DNA from: Hippopus hippopus | Lineage: Eukaryota > Mollusca > Bivalvia > Cardiida > Cardiidae | Assembly (NCBI GenBank): GCA_946811185.2 | Contig: OX328109.1 | Span: forward strand, 19,566,255-19,630,254 | DNA length: 64,000 nucleotides | Direction of reading: 5' to 3' | In this document: one piece after another, positions 1-13,800 of the stretch | How positions within the stretch are numbered: the first letter of the stretch is position 1 | Layout: the number at the start of each line of letters is the position of its first letter | Translations under genes and position numbers: made by a program | Notes under the pieces: model-generated | The model's input: only the letters and a program-made list of their open reading frames with translations | Databases searched by the model: none | Told to the model about the DNA's origin: nothing

Positions 1-252
1 GACCTTCAACCACCCTGGGAAAGACACCTTTTGAAAATCTTGTGGGAAAAGGAGAAAATGCTGGTAACTCTGCTGGTTTCTCCTAAAGCTTTTGTAAATA
101 TTGTGAGAAAAAGATAAATGTTGGTTACCAGAATATCTTCTACACTTACATTTTGTAAAAGACAAATTCCCTAAATAAAGCCACTTTTAATTTGTTGTCT
201 GCAAATGCTTTCAATTTGGACCAGTCTGAAGATTTTGTTGTTTGGTAAAGAG
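1..252 (+). mobile_element. TTAA hairpin MITE copy, left-truncated by window
   Basis: Starts inside the A arm. The second half of the core is diverged. The B arm is complete to TTTGGTAAAGAG. Confidence 0.7.
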
Positions 253-279
253 CCTATGTTCAGGATCACTATTGGACTA

Positions 280-413
280 CATGATTTTAAAATGATATGC
301 TGCAAATTTGTGTCAGGGGGTACTGATCTACTATCACATCCCTGTTTGAAATCATGATTTTAAAATGATATGCTGCAAATTTGTTTCAGGGGGTATTGAT
401 CTACTATCACATG
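280..413. repeat. Two-copy direct repeat, period 73 bp
   Basis: A segment beginning CATGATTTTAAAATGATATG recurs 73 bp later (353) with only a few differences; each copy covers about 61 bp. It lies in an SGSM intron and matches none of the element families. Confidence 0.7.
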
Positions 414-1180
414 CTATGTGTTTATAATGATTATTGGTGGGGCGAAAACATCTCTTTTTCCTCATTCATGAGCTAACAACTTCCACTAAGCAATACATGT
501 GAAAATGTGGTCTAATGAATCTATAAATAGTATTGATCAATGTTAATGTCAATGACATTATCTATCAACACCACACAGCATATCAGGGGAAGATAACTTA
601 AGTAGGTTTGTATTACTCTTAACAAAAATTATGATCTATCACACACTATAAGACACAATATTTTCACTAAAATGGACAGACTGCTCTCTAGTCAACCAGT
701 TATACTCACCCCTAAAACATTGGCTCGATGGGGCACTTTCTGAAATAATTGCACCATTAAATAAAGCCTTCTCGTAATTTTACTCCTAACTTTATTCAGC
801 TAAATTCAGAAGCATCTACCATGAACAAATTTTGAAAAATTGAGGCAAATGGATGAACTGCTCACAAAGAGTCATTTCTCCATTTTCCACCTTATTTTCT
901 TGACTCTCTCTATATTAAGATAATCAGCATCAGTGTCTAATAATCTTTTTCTTGAATATTAAAAGCAGACTGTGAAGAAAAGGTTGAATTATATCTTGCC
1001 ATTTGAAAGAGAAAGGCCAGACATGATTCTATGTAAAAATCTACTGGATAAAATCAAGCCCTTTATGCTGTTACACAACATGATACAGTGATAGACATCT
1101 AAGACCACAAATAAGGCTTTATTTGCATCTCACATAGGCATGATAGTTATCTCCCTTTGAATGCTCTACAGGCATCCTTT
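414..1180. other. SGSM intron, nothing recognised
   Basis: AT-rich single-copy-looking DNA with no open exon-like segment and no member of the repeat families. Confidence 0.5.
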
Positions 1181-1184
1181 AACA

Positions 1185-1375
1185 CATCAAGGTCAGACAT
1201 AAAGTACTTCCCCCATGGATCATCAGGAGGACACACAAAACTGTTTCCATGTGAACATCAAGAGGACAAATAAATCTGCCCCCACATGAACATCAAGAGT
1301 GATAAACAAAATTGCCCTTCTGTGCACACCAAAGTGAAAATGAAGGGGACAAATAAAGTCATTTCCCTGTGAACA
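1185..1375 (-). repeat. Degenerate ~35-bp tandem repeat
   Basis: Read on the minus strand, units of about 35 bp start GATGTTCAYRTGG and end TTTGTCCTC; at least three are clear near 1210-1310 with weaker ones around. The array is open in one frame but the translation is only the repeat, so I do not call a gene. Confidence 0.45.
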
Positions 1376-1723
1376 GTTTTGGAAATGCATACCATTATGG
1401 TGTCCTTTCAGCAATCCAAACTTAATATGTACATGTATAATAACATTTTTACAGTGGTTCCTTTGCCTTGAGTAATGCACATGTCAAATAAGCCTGGATT
1501 CTTATAGAGAAAACTGCATCAACAGTTACAGTTGACAAACTGATCACCTCATTAACAAAACTGAACTACAAAAGCTATTCCAATGATGGAAAAAAAAAGA
1601 GTAACATTTTAAAAAGAGAGATAGAGATTGAGAGTTTGTACTGCCAGACCAAACAATCACATCTTACTCATAATGCTGTACATATACAAAGGTATGTTTA
1701 AGATTTACTGAAAAGCAGTATAC

Positions 1724-1887
1724 CTGTAAGCCTGGTCTCCTTGGTGACCCTGGAGATCCAGCTCCAGAAGTCATGTGATGTCCCCCTGAGTGAATTCTGT
1801 GCCTCTGTACTAGCTCATCTGCTGGTGGATCTGTCCAGAAGTGATCTGAGGTTTTCATCTTTGTATAGTCTAATGCACATGGTCCAA
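1724..1887 (-). CDS. SGSM: SGSM exon 6 (last in window)
   Basis: 164 nt after acceptor ctttacag, donor gtatac. Encodes (V)[19 protein letters not shown] through [14 protein letters not shown] to PRRPGLQ. The end of the RUN domain gives way to a glycine/serine-rich linker. The reading frame continues in an exon left of the window. Confidence 0.93.
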
Positions 1888-4800
1888 CTGTAAAGATTTT
1901 TGTGACTTTGTGAAAATATTTCGGTTATTCTATACAGAATTCATACTTCCTCCAACAGTTAATTAAGCCTTTACAATACAGGTTGATTTCACACTAAAGA
2001 TCAACATACCTCACAGATGGAAAGATATGGAAAACATAAAGTATAAGAGAAATTACTTGTGCCATTTTATCTTTCTCAAAAAGGATGGGAGGAAAGAGTA
2101 ATTACTTGTCAAAAGGCATTATTCTGTCCGAAACTGTCTGGGGTATAAAACATCATTATAGTATATTAATTAAAAGCACCATCATATCTGAAAATGGTAA
2201 CAGTGCAACATGTTTGGACTGCAACAGTCTTTTTCTACATTGTATTTGCCAATTTCCATCAAAAAGGCTTCAGCCTTTGAAATTCAGTAGTATCACACAA
2301 GGTTTTCAACTCAAAGGATGCCAGTTCAAAACCTGAGCTGGCCAAAATTCTTTCCAAAGATTATCAGACAGATATCATCCAGCCTAAGTGACCTCTGACC
2401 ACTGTGTTCACTCTGTTTTGAAAGGGGAAGCAAACAGATTGAAAAGCTTATTTTGTGAAGTGATGGTGATCATGCTTTTCAGGCAAAAAAAGGAAGATAT
2501 TAATAGGTCCACTTGCTACTGCAATGTAACCCTAATACTGATAAAGGTGAAGAACAGCATTTAACTCTACATTTAAATACCTATTCATAATTATATAATT
2601 AATAATACTGTAACTAATAAATAGGATAACTATACAACTTGACAAAAGATGATGCAGAAAAGCTCTATATTTACCCAGCAATGACGCCAGAATAGGTCCA
2701 TCCACAGGATCTGAGATCAAGGCCCAGCTTTCATAATACTTGCTGAAAACATTTAAGACCATCATTATTACCCTCCAAAATAACACATCCTTGCAGTGGA
2801 CAGCTATTGAAAGCATTGTGAGAAAAGGAGCAATTGCTTGTAACAAGCAATTGCTCCTTTTCTAACAATGCTTTCTGTATCAGTTATGAAAACAACTTGC
2901 TTTTCTTCAAATATTTCTCTATTCTATTCTTTCTTGTAGTCTAAAAATATTCTACGTTTGTTTCTTCTCTTGCTGCCACCTGACAGCTGTATTCAAGCAA
3001 CAATTCTTAATTTGTTCTAGTCACTGGCTGGACAAGAACTTCTCAACCAATCAAATAATTTGAATTTAGAACCAGATTTTATTTTGAACAGTTGGGTGCT
3101 GAATTAGTAAACTAGCTGTCTGTGGGACAAAGCCTCACTTATAGAGCTTGGTTTGTCATAAAACTGTCCTAGGGCAAAGCATTCTGATGAAAACAAGGAA
3201 ACTCTCTGATAAATGATAGGTGTCAATGTGATATTATCGAAATAATGTTGAGAGGGACATAAAACACAATTCAGTCATAAGACTGCTTGAAGTCCATTAT
3301 TCAACAGTAAACTGTTGACACTGAACATTATTTTTAGTTTGAAGCAGAAGTGACATGTTACTCATTCTCTACAGCTATAAAGTGTGTATCTCTCAAATTT
3401 ACCCTTGAAATCAATCAATAAGAGTCAGCTGAAAACTCTGTTTGGAGTTGAAAACAATTAAAACAATTCAATTAGAGAGATTACTTACAGAATTCTGTTA
3501 TTTCTCCTAGATTTTTTACCCTAGAGGTAAAACAATTTGCTGGATAGAATGTTAACTCTTTACTTCAGACAAACTGTCAGGCATCTATCAAGGACAGTTA
3601 TTGAAGACAATATGGCAAGCAGTGAAATTGCTCAAAACTTGCCAAAACGTTTTCTTGGTTGCCCTTACATCAAGATCAAGGCTTGTGACAGGCAGTTTCT
3701 TAATTTCTTTTAAGGATTTAAAAAATTTTGTCTACAATGCATGTGGCAAATTAACTCTATGTAAGGCTGACCCTTTACCAAATTATCCCATATTTCAACC
3801 TTTTAAGGTTAGAATACTAGGAGCAACTGTTGCTGTAAATGCTGTAAATGAAAATCAAGATATGACTGAAGCAACACAATTATGATCTTGGATCTAGATC
3901 TACACCTCCTACTATGCTTGAATTATGTTGGTTGGATAGCTCATACTTATCTCCATAGGAATACACTTTAAACATATTCAGTTGTGAAGGCAGAAAAGAT
4001 CAAGATAAGACTTCCAAAAACAAACTATTAATTTTGATTTTAAAAAAAAATGTATTTCTCCCAATATGCTGGAAATATCCCAAGTCCTCCAAAAATTACC
4101 AAATGTGAAATAGTTTTACTTCTTACCTGTTATTTTGCACTAAATGGTCAAGTATTTTAGCCAAATGCTTCTCAAAGATAGCCACTCGCAACCAGAGGTA
4201 TTTTGGGCTGAAGGAAATTGATGTTTGTCGCTTTGTCTGGTTTTTGTTAGTATCCAGTGATTTCCTATTAAGCAAGAACAGAGAAAAAAACTTGTGTTGA
4301 ATTAACTCTTGAACTTAACCTCTTTACCAGACGAAAAAATTAAAGACTTGTCAAACTTAAAAGCATTTGCAGATGAAATATCAAATGTTACTTAAGGAAA
4401 TTTGTCATTCAAAGAGTAGAAAGCAGTGTGAGAAAAAGGAGAACACGCTAGTCACCAGCATCATCTCCTTTACCAACAATGTTTCCAAATACCTACATTT
4501 TCAGAGTTGTTAAAACTTTGGATTGTAAACAGAGGATAAGGGTCCAAATCTTAGCAGAACCAATATTCTGTCCAGGGTCTGATCATAGTCATTTTAACAA
4601 AAGTACATGTAATTCCTCTTTCACTGCTGAGTATTGTTCTTGGGACTTTGTTAAACTTATTACCCCCTGACAGAACTTTGGAAACAAACTTCAGACAGCA
4701 CAGCTTGCCTAGAAAATTTTACTGTTGGGGGTGGCTGTGCCTTGAAACACCAACAGGGTCCCAGCCAAGGACAAAAGACCCAATACCAACAAATGAGGAA

Positions 4801-7800
4801 AATAGACTTCAGTAGATGTTTCAAGTAAGCCTTTAACGCTTTATCATACACTCCCTAGTTGAAAGGACCAAGAGAAAGAGCCTTTGAAAACATTTCATAA
4901 AAGACAAATTCCATCATTTGAACCGAATTCAAATTGTTGTCTGCAAACGCTTTCCATTTGGACAAGTCTACATTTTTGCATTCTGGTAAAGAGTTTAAAA
5001 GGAAAAGGGCTCAACAAGACAACTTCATTGACAAAAAACAATTACTTTAGCATCGAGTCTGAGGCAGCATTTCCCCCAGTGTATTTAATGGACATCTAAT
5101 TTCAATAAAGTCTGCCTTATCCTAAAGTCACCATGCTTTCCAGCCATTCATCAAGCTTGTTACTATAGCAACCAATTTGTGGTGTTGAAATCAATTACGC
5201 TGACGAAAATCAAAGCCCTATTAGGACTTAAGTAATAACTGCCCTGAAATGTCTAAGAATCCTTTAGACCATAATAGCTAGTACTTGCTCAAAAAGGTTG
5301 TTTCAAGTTTTCGAACGAGATAAACAAAAGCTACTGTTATTTACACTGGTATTGCATAAAAAAAAAAAATAAACCTTAAACTCTATACAACACAGCCCAG
5401 AGTTTTAAAGACCCCCGGGTATGACACTTTTGAAAACCTTGTTGGAACCTTGTAGGACCTAGGGCTACAATTTGAAGTATGGCGCCCCATAAGAAAGAGG
5501 AGGGGGGTGTCTGCGGATATCTCTGTAGCATGGGCTCCAGGGGGCATAGCCTGTTACATGAGGAAAATGGATTATGTAATGGGGGTGGGGGGTTCTGGAG
5601 TCTGTCTGTCCCATGCTTTTCTTTTCTATCTGTCACTTTCTCTCTTTAAAAAAATAATCTTTTAGAAAGTATGTCCATGCATACAGGCGTATGCCTATGC
5701 TTGCCCTGGCAGTCCTGGCAGGTCTAAACCCTGCTATGATTTAATATGATAAATGTTAAATCTTATACTGCCGTAAACCCAACAGATACTTTCAATCTAG
5801 ATAATTATAAGACCCAAACAATCACAATGTCCAGTTTCCTCTTCTCTAGAATGCTTCAGCAAAGCTCACGCTGAGTGTATATAAAAGATCAGAATACAGT
5901 CTGATCTTGATCCACACTGGCCACAGAGACAACAAAAGCTATAAAAAGTACTTAAAAGCACCATGCTCTCATCATTTATTCTCTCTTTTTTTCACAATTT
6001 CTTGAGGAGGGTAAAAAATCATCACGAAGAAGTAAAAAGAGTATCAAAGAAATTATTGATAGCGCAATGATAGAGCAAATTTTTGTTTGCAATAGTCAGC
6101 GCAAAAAATAGATGAGGAGATGGAAAAATTCATGGGCATGGTACGAAGTAAACAAAGTGTCGGAATCAAAGATTAAGTAAACAAGTAGCATTGAACCATG
6201 CAAAAAAATTACTTGTAAACTGATAGGAAACAGTAACTGTTCCTTATCAAAATCAATATGCTGGAGTACTGAACTGTTGCTCATGGGAATGGTTTCACTA
6301 TGATTTCACTTACAGTGTACCATGTCGTACATACTCACTCCTTTTCCACATGATAATTTTTTAGACTCTTCCAAAATTCAAAACATCTATGTATGACAAA
6401 TTATAAGTTCATTCAAACAAGCTTAAGTTCTCTGACAGGATAGAAAACAATGTGGAAAAAGAAAAAAATGCTGCATTTTCGCCATTTTTCAAAAGCTTTC
6501 TCCAGCGTCAGTTTTACCGAATTGTCTGGTAAAGGTTTAATCAGCCATTATTTACAGCATGAACTTTAACCCTTTACCACACCATCCCGACTTTTAACAA
6601 CAGTGAGAAAACAGACTTGAAAACTTTGTGGTAACCAGCATTTTCTCCTTTTTCAACAAAGTTTCCTACCTTTCCGAAAACAAATTTCAATTTTTGAGTC
6701 ACATTTATTTTGTCGTCTGCAAATGCTTTCAATTCGAACTAGTCTAAAATTTTGTCGATCAGTAAAGAGTTAACTATATTTGGATAACCATAAGAGTACA
6801 ACTATATTTGCATAACCACCAACTCTTTTCAAGATGACAACTTTGACTCTTTACCAAACGATAAATTTTTGGACTGGACCAAATTCAAAGCATCTGCAGA
6901 CAACAAATTAAATCTTGTTAATATGATGATTTCTGACTTTGATAGGGTGGAAAATATTGTGGGGAAAAAGAGAAAACGCTGGTTACCAGCATTTTCTCCT
7001 TTTCCCACAATGTTTTCTTTCTCAGGGTCGTTAAAAGTCAGGATTGTGTGGTAAAGAGTTAAGACTTGTCCAAAATGAAAATAAGCCATGTACTGTGAAA
7101 AGGGGGCTTAGTGCATCTGCAAAAAGCATCAACCAAAATCAGCCTGTGCAGTTTGCAGTTTGCACAGGCTGACCTTGGTTGAAACTTTTTGCTATTCATA
7201 AATTTTCTGCATTTCAAAGGTTCAATGTACCTTCAGATCCAATCAATTGTTAGACAAAATGGATTTTATGGATCCATATTTATGCAATGACTTGCTTGGC
7301 ATAATGTATCATGGAGATGCTTTAAATCCCCTTTTGCCAGAGCATGGCTGAAATATTTTCTGAAGATACGTAAAATGTGGCTCAAATGATGGGACTTGTA
7401 TCAGACAGGGTAGACAACATTGTGGAAAGAAGAGAACATGCTGGCTACCAACAACGTCTCATTCTCCCAAAATGTGCTTAAAAGCCTCTTTCCTCATAGT
7501 CATTAAAGTGCTCTGAAACTAATCAATACTTTCAAGAGAATAAGCAAAAATCTTCAGTGATGACAGAGATAGCAGAAAATGTCAAAGTTCTTACACCACA
7601 ATGCACCACAATGACGCTGATAATTCAGTTGACATAGATAATGACACAGCTATGACAATTACTCAGTGTTTTCTTTCAAAACAGCCAAGGTAAAAATTGA
7701 ATGGTGTTTTATGCTGTTTTCTACATATAAGTCACAGCACTTACATATTCCCTGGGTTTCACCAGTACAAGATAGAGGCTCACCAGTTCCCTGCCCACAG

Positions 7801-10800
7801 ACACTCCCACTAAGAAAAAAAAAAACTCGGGCAACTGAAATGAGCCATGCTGTGGCAAAGGGGGGTTTAATGTATTTCTCTGATGCATCATACTAAGCAG
7901 GTCATCACACAATTATGGTTATATAAAATCCATTGTGTCTATCCATCAACTGAATCATGAGATAGAGCAGTCCAAAAGCAAAAAGTTTTGATTCAGGTCG
8001 GCCTGCACAGACTGCGCAGGCTGACCCGAATCGATACTTTTTCGGAATGATGTAATAAACTGCCTTTCACAGAGCATGGCTTATATGTAAAACGAAAGAT
8101 ATCTAAGCCAATATGCAGAAGTACAAAACTTCAAATGAAGCAAAGGATATAACAGGCTAAGTAATTACATGTCAACAACAGAAAATCTTCCTCTGTTTCT
8201 CATTCATCTCACAAAGCCCCTATTCCTTATCCTGTCCTGGTTCATACTTATCATTCTCACTATTACTTAACTCTGACTTAATTCTTTACCAGATTCGAAA
8301 GCATTTGCAGAGAGTAGAGGGTAGCAAACATATTGGAAACACATCTGTTAAAAGAAAAACCTTGTGGGAAAAGGAGAAAATGTTGATTACCAGTTGATTA
8401 CTAGTATTTTCTCCTTTTATCACAATGTTATCAAAAACTATTTTCCCCATGGTTATCAAAATGTGTTTGTTTAGTAAAGGAAAAAAATCTTACTCCTACC
8501 AAAAACGAAAAATCCCTTAAATTCATTCCGACAATTGTTACTTTAACCCTTTCCAACACAATCCTGAGTTTTAACAACCCAGTGGAAGAAGAAAACATTG
8601 TGGGAAAGGATAAAATGCTGGTAACCAGCATTTTCTCCTTTTCCCACAATTTTTTCTACCCTTCCCAAACCAAATTTCAATTTTTCACATTTGTCTTCTG
8701 CAAATGCTTTCAATTTGGACCGACCTAAAATTTTCTCATGTGGTAAAGAGTTAACAAATTGCTTTCAGGCAAAAAGCTGCCTGTACCCCTGATCATACTC
8801 CCATCAGTTCATGTATTCAAAAAGAATCCAGCCAGGCCTGGTAGCTCAGTGGTTAGCGTATCTGACTGGTGACCTTGGTGGTTGCGGATTCAATATCCTG
8901 TAGAGACAAACTTTCTTTCCAGCGATTTTTCGCCTCTCACGTCTGATGCATGTGAGAAAAGTAGTCAGTGACTTGGAAAGAAGTTGTGTCAGTACTAGTA
9001 TGAGAAAGCCAGGAAACACATGCGTAGGTGCACTGACCACTATGATATTACCTAAGCTGTTAAAATGGCTTTGATCCTATTACAAACAAACTATCAAATA
9101 GAATTCGAAGATCTCTTACCTCGATGGATCATTATTTGTTTCAATTTCATTGACTAGTCTGACAACTTGTAACGCAGGTTCAAATGACTTGGAGACTTTC
9201 TGTAAAAGCGCTGTTGTATTACTGAACTTGAACAGACCCAAAGCTCGCTTTCGAAGTCCATGAAGCAGACAAGCTTCAACTGCCCCTGCAAAATACATCT
9301 AAGTTTAAACCGCATAACCTCCATTCTATCAGAATATAATTTACACTTGGGAAGATTTCTACTACCTATACTCATCATGAATAATACTGATAATGTGAAT
9401 TGATAAAACAAAAATGGAAAGGGATTTCTTGAGAGAAAAGAGAAAAGGCATTCTTATTTTGTAATAGCTGATGCTACATTGTTTCCTGAGAAAACGTGCC
9501 ATCCACATTTGTATACATGTAGATATTGATAAGTAAGACCTGATAACTACATTACTTTATCCCTTACATTTATTTGAAAGTTTCCAGTGGCTTTTCAAAC
9601 ACAATGATAACTTGGACCATTTTCATATTGTTCTAATTTATTATTTGTATGGTTCAGATCTGATGTTGGACACTGGCAAATCAAGTTGTGTCAACTTACC
9701 ACAAAGGGAGGTAATACTGCTACTTTCTTCATGGACAAACTTGCGAGTCACTGCCTCTTCCATGATTTGTTTGACCTGAAACAATAGCAAAGAAATATGA
9801 ATAAAGTTTCAATACATGAATGATAACACTTCATAAATTTTGTTACCATTTTGTCACCACAGATTGGATATATGCTTTCAATATGGACGATTCTAAAATT
9901 CTTACACCTGGTAGAGTAAAAAGGTGACTGCATAGAAATGGATTAACTTCACTGAAAATGGCCTCAGAAAAGTGACACTAAAATGTATGACCCAACAACA
10001 TAATTGAGGTCTTGTATTACAGTTTCCCAGCATTTTTGATATTGATCTATAGACATGAATACAGAGCACTGGGGAAAAGCAGACACTGAACTCACATTAT
10101 AACCCTTAACATGTTTTCTTCTTGCAGACCACTTTTTCAAACATTGTAGCTAAGGTATAATTTGCTTCAAAAAAAAAAATTGCCTGTAAAAAAAAACAAA
10201 ATTTCTACATGCACATGTAGGTCATAAAAAGGCCTGAATTCATGTCAATCAGATTTACCCATTTTTACAACAATGTTTCAAGAAAGTGTGCTGCAAAACT
10301 GTTTCAGGAGAAGTTATTAAACCATTTATTGAACAATTGTGTTTTGACAACCCTAAAGAAGAAGACTTTCAAAACATTGAAAAAAATGCTAGAAGCCACC
10401 ATTTTGTCCATTTTCCATAATGACTCTTACAAGTACAAATCTCATCAATTGAGGCAGATTTAATGTGTCATCTGCTAAAATTTTGTAATCTGGTAGAGGG
10501 TTAATTGGATCAATACCCTTTCTGAGAGCTTTTATGACCTATAGGTAATGATGTCTTTACCTGAAGTGAGGGGTCCAAGGTTAAGGTCAAGTCACATATA
10601 CATGTATATGGTCCTTGCTCTGTGAAAGAGGGGCTTAATGCATCTGCAAAAAGTATCAACCCATGCAAGCCTGCACAGTCCACATAGGCTGACCTGGGTC
10701 AAATCTTTTTGCTCTTTGTAAATTTTCTGCATGGCAAAGGAACATTCTACCTCAGGATACAGGATATCGTTAGACTAAATGGATTATGTGATGACTTGCT

Positions 10801-13800
10801 TGGTAATATCAAAGTTTCCTAGAAATTTTCTCAAGATAAAATGAAAAGATAAAATTTCCAGGAAACTTGATTTACCGCAATAGTTTTCCAAAATAATCGT
10901 GATAGTTATCTCGTATCTCGTGGCAGAAATATGCCACCATACTATAGTTACGTAAAACTTACGAAAATTTTGTACGCAACTACCTTAGTAAAACTGGGCC
11001 CAGCCTTAGTAAGGTGTTGAGATCTGTGCCCTCAGCTCAGGCTCAAACAAGTACCTCTGGACTAAGCAAATATTAATACATAAAAAAACACATACTTAAT
11101 CGCTGTTCAAAATTTCAAAGTAAATTTTTTCTTTGTTTTTTTTTAATGGGGGGGAAAAGGGGGGAAGGGGTGTGTGGGGATGGGCTGTTATCGTGGACAT
11201 TCAAGCCAGAATTGTAACAAAATTGTCCATCTCATTTTTTCTAGTATTCTTGGGTTGTGTCTTTAACATCTATTGTAATATCCAACACAACAGACTAAGA
11301 AGCAGAGAGCATAATTCTTTGTAGTCTGATCTTTGATATTTGCTGTCCTCAAAAGTATCTTCATATCCTTTATTTCTAAAACATCACAGGGTAGTAACCA
11401 AGGTTTTAACATCATTACACACCCTGAATCCAGACCAATATCTTATGATTAGAAAGATGAAATTAAGATCGATATTTTTTTATTTGAAGGACATTATAAG
11501 GCACCTATTCCTGTTTTATTTTACATTATACATCAAGTCTTATACATTGTGTCTTACCGATATATTGTATAATATACCCTTACTATGGGTCAAACTAGAG
11601 CTGTCACTGAATGTGACTTAATACCCACGCCAGACAGACACAGGCAATTTAGCAAAAAATTTTCTAAGTTCAAGGGGAGATTACCCTGGAATCATAGGGA
11701 GTAGATGATTGAAAACTGCATCTTGCACAACTCCAGTATATGATCAATGTATCAACAAACTTTCAATACAATAGCAGCAAAACTGTAGGAGGAGTTCGCG
11801 ACACAAAATTACTAGTATTTGTACACAGGCGGATACACGGATGGACACATGGACACACGGACGGACACACGGATGGACAGACAGGCTGATTCCAGTATAC
11901 CCTGAAAACATTCATTTTGCGGGGGTATAACAATCATGACTTTTCACTCTCATGTGACTTTAGAAAATTTGCACACTGGGATATCAGATCTGAGGTTTTG
12001 TCAGGCTGTTTAATGTCAAGAGTAAATTAATCAAAACTGATAAATATGTTGATATGGCAATATTCTCGAGGAAAAATCAATACTGTTCCTGCTATCTCTC
12101 AAGTGAACTTTCCAAATGCAATCCTATGACCACCAGTTTGTCTTTCTCTAGCAACATTGGGTTCATCCCTCACCTTTATGATGAGAGATCAACAGAGGCT
12201 CCGGGGCTGATTCCTTCCAGTTACTGGAAGATAGTGCTGTAGGGATATAACCTTGGCCTCCTACAACATAGGTTTGACTTTCAAATGCTGTGATGAGTGG
12301 AGTCAACCTATGGAACTACTCATATCACAGTGCAAGTACTGGTTAAGGTTTCCATAATGCAAACATCAACAGTGATTTACCCTTTACCATATGACAAAAT
12401 TTTAAGCTAGTCCAAACTGAAAGCATTTGCAGACGACAAAATAATTGTGACTCAAAAATGGAAATTTGTTCTGAGAAGGGTAGAAAAAACTATGGAAAAA
12501 GGAAAAAATCCTGGTTACCAGCATTTTCTCCTTTTCCTACAATGTCTTCAAAGGGCTTATTCTGTCTGGTCGTTAAAACTCGGGATTGTGTGGTAAAGGG
12601 TTAAAAAAGTTGTTGAATTCATTTCACAATGAATGAAAGATATTGAGGAAATTTGTTTTTTATGATGAAAGATCGAAATTTATTTCATCAAGTGAACATC
12701 ATCGGTAATATTTTCATGCGTGGCACAGCATTTATTCTATTTATTTCATGCTTTTAACCCTTTCTGGGGGTAACTTAATCAAAATCTAGTACAGTTCTTT
12801 TCGGTTATTCCCTGTGGCATACCCCCTCCACATAGCAACAAATTACAATATTACGTCAAGCGTGGGAAATGCAAGGTAAATTACGTCATACTTCCATTTG
12901 GTTGTGAGGAACGCGCATTTTACCTAGGTAACTAGTGCCCGGGAACAACTGTTTCCACCTTCAATTGAAGTGTTAGAATATAAAAATCGGTATTTTCACT
13001 GGTCGTGACCATGAAATATCAAAAAATTTTTCACCAATATTTCTTGATAACCTACCGGAAAGCATGAAATAAAAAAAGACCTAGTTTATCCCTTTACCAG
13101 ATGACAAAATTTTAGACTTGTCAAAATTGAAAGCAGTTCTAGACAACAAAGTAATTAGGGCCCATATGATGAGATTTTCCCCTGAAAGGATTGTAAATAT
13201 CCCATATTTTTTTCAAAAGCCTTCTTCCTCAGCAAAGTTAAAACTCCATATTGTTTGGTAAAGGTAGTCCTTGGGTTATGTGCAAGGTTCTGAAAAATAA
13301 TAAGCTTGTAAAATAATGGTTGAGTCTTTCAGCAAAAATATACACTTTCATGAACGAAACTTAGTAACAACCCAGATTCTGTTGAACCTCGTACAGATTT
13401 TTATTTCATAGGCTGTCTGCAAAAAACCTGATTTTCTACTATTGCATTGAAAAGGTTAACCGTCAGCCTCAGAATCCCTTGTTTTAATGACCTTGAGGAG
13501 GAAGGCTTTTGAAAAAAATTAGGTAAAATGAGAAAAAGTGGGAAAAAGAGAAAATACTGGTAATCATCATCTTTTCCTTTCCCAACATTTTCTTTCCTTC
13601 AAAAAGCTAATTTCACTTTTTGAGTCATATTTACTCTGTTGTCTGCAAATTTTTTTTATGCTTTCAATTTGGGCAAGTCGACCATTTCATCGTCTGGTTC
13701 AGGGTTAAACCAAGGCAACATCAAAAAGAGAGCTGATGCCTTGATACAACTGAAATACTCATAAAAGTACATGTAGTGTTATATAAAATTCTGTGCAATA

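Noticed and set aside
1223..1480. An 85-residue minus-strand gene
   Set aside because: The translation follows a degenerate ~35-bp tandem repeat and has no independent support.
2532..2846. A 104-residue minus-strand gene
   Set aside because: Only 2675-2742 is coding, as SGSM exon 5; the rest is intron read-through including a hairpin.
8837..8910. tRNA gene
   Set aside because: A and B boxes are present, but the stems are mismatched and a long SINE body follows; the same head recurs at 27322.
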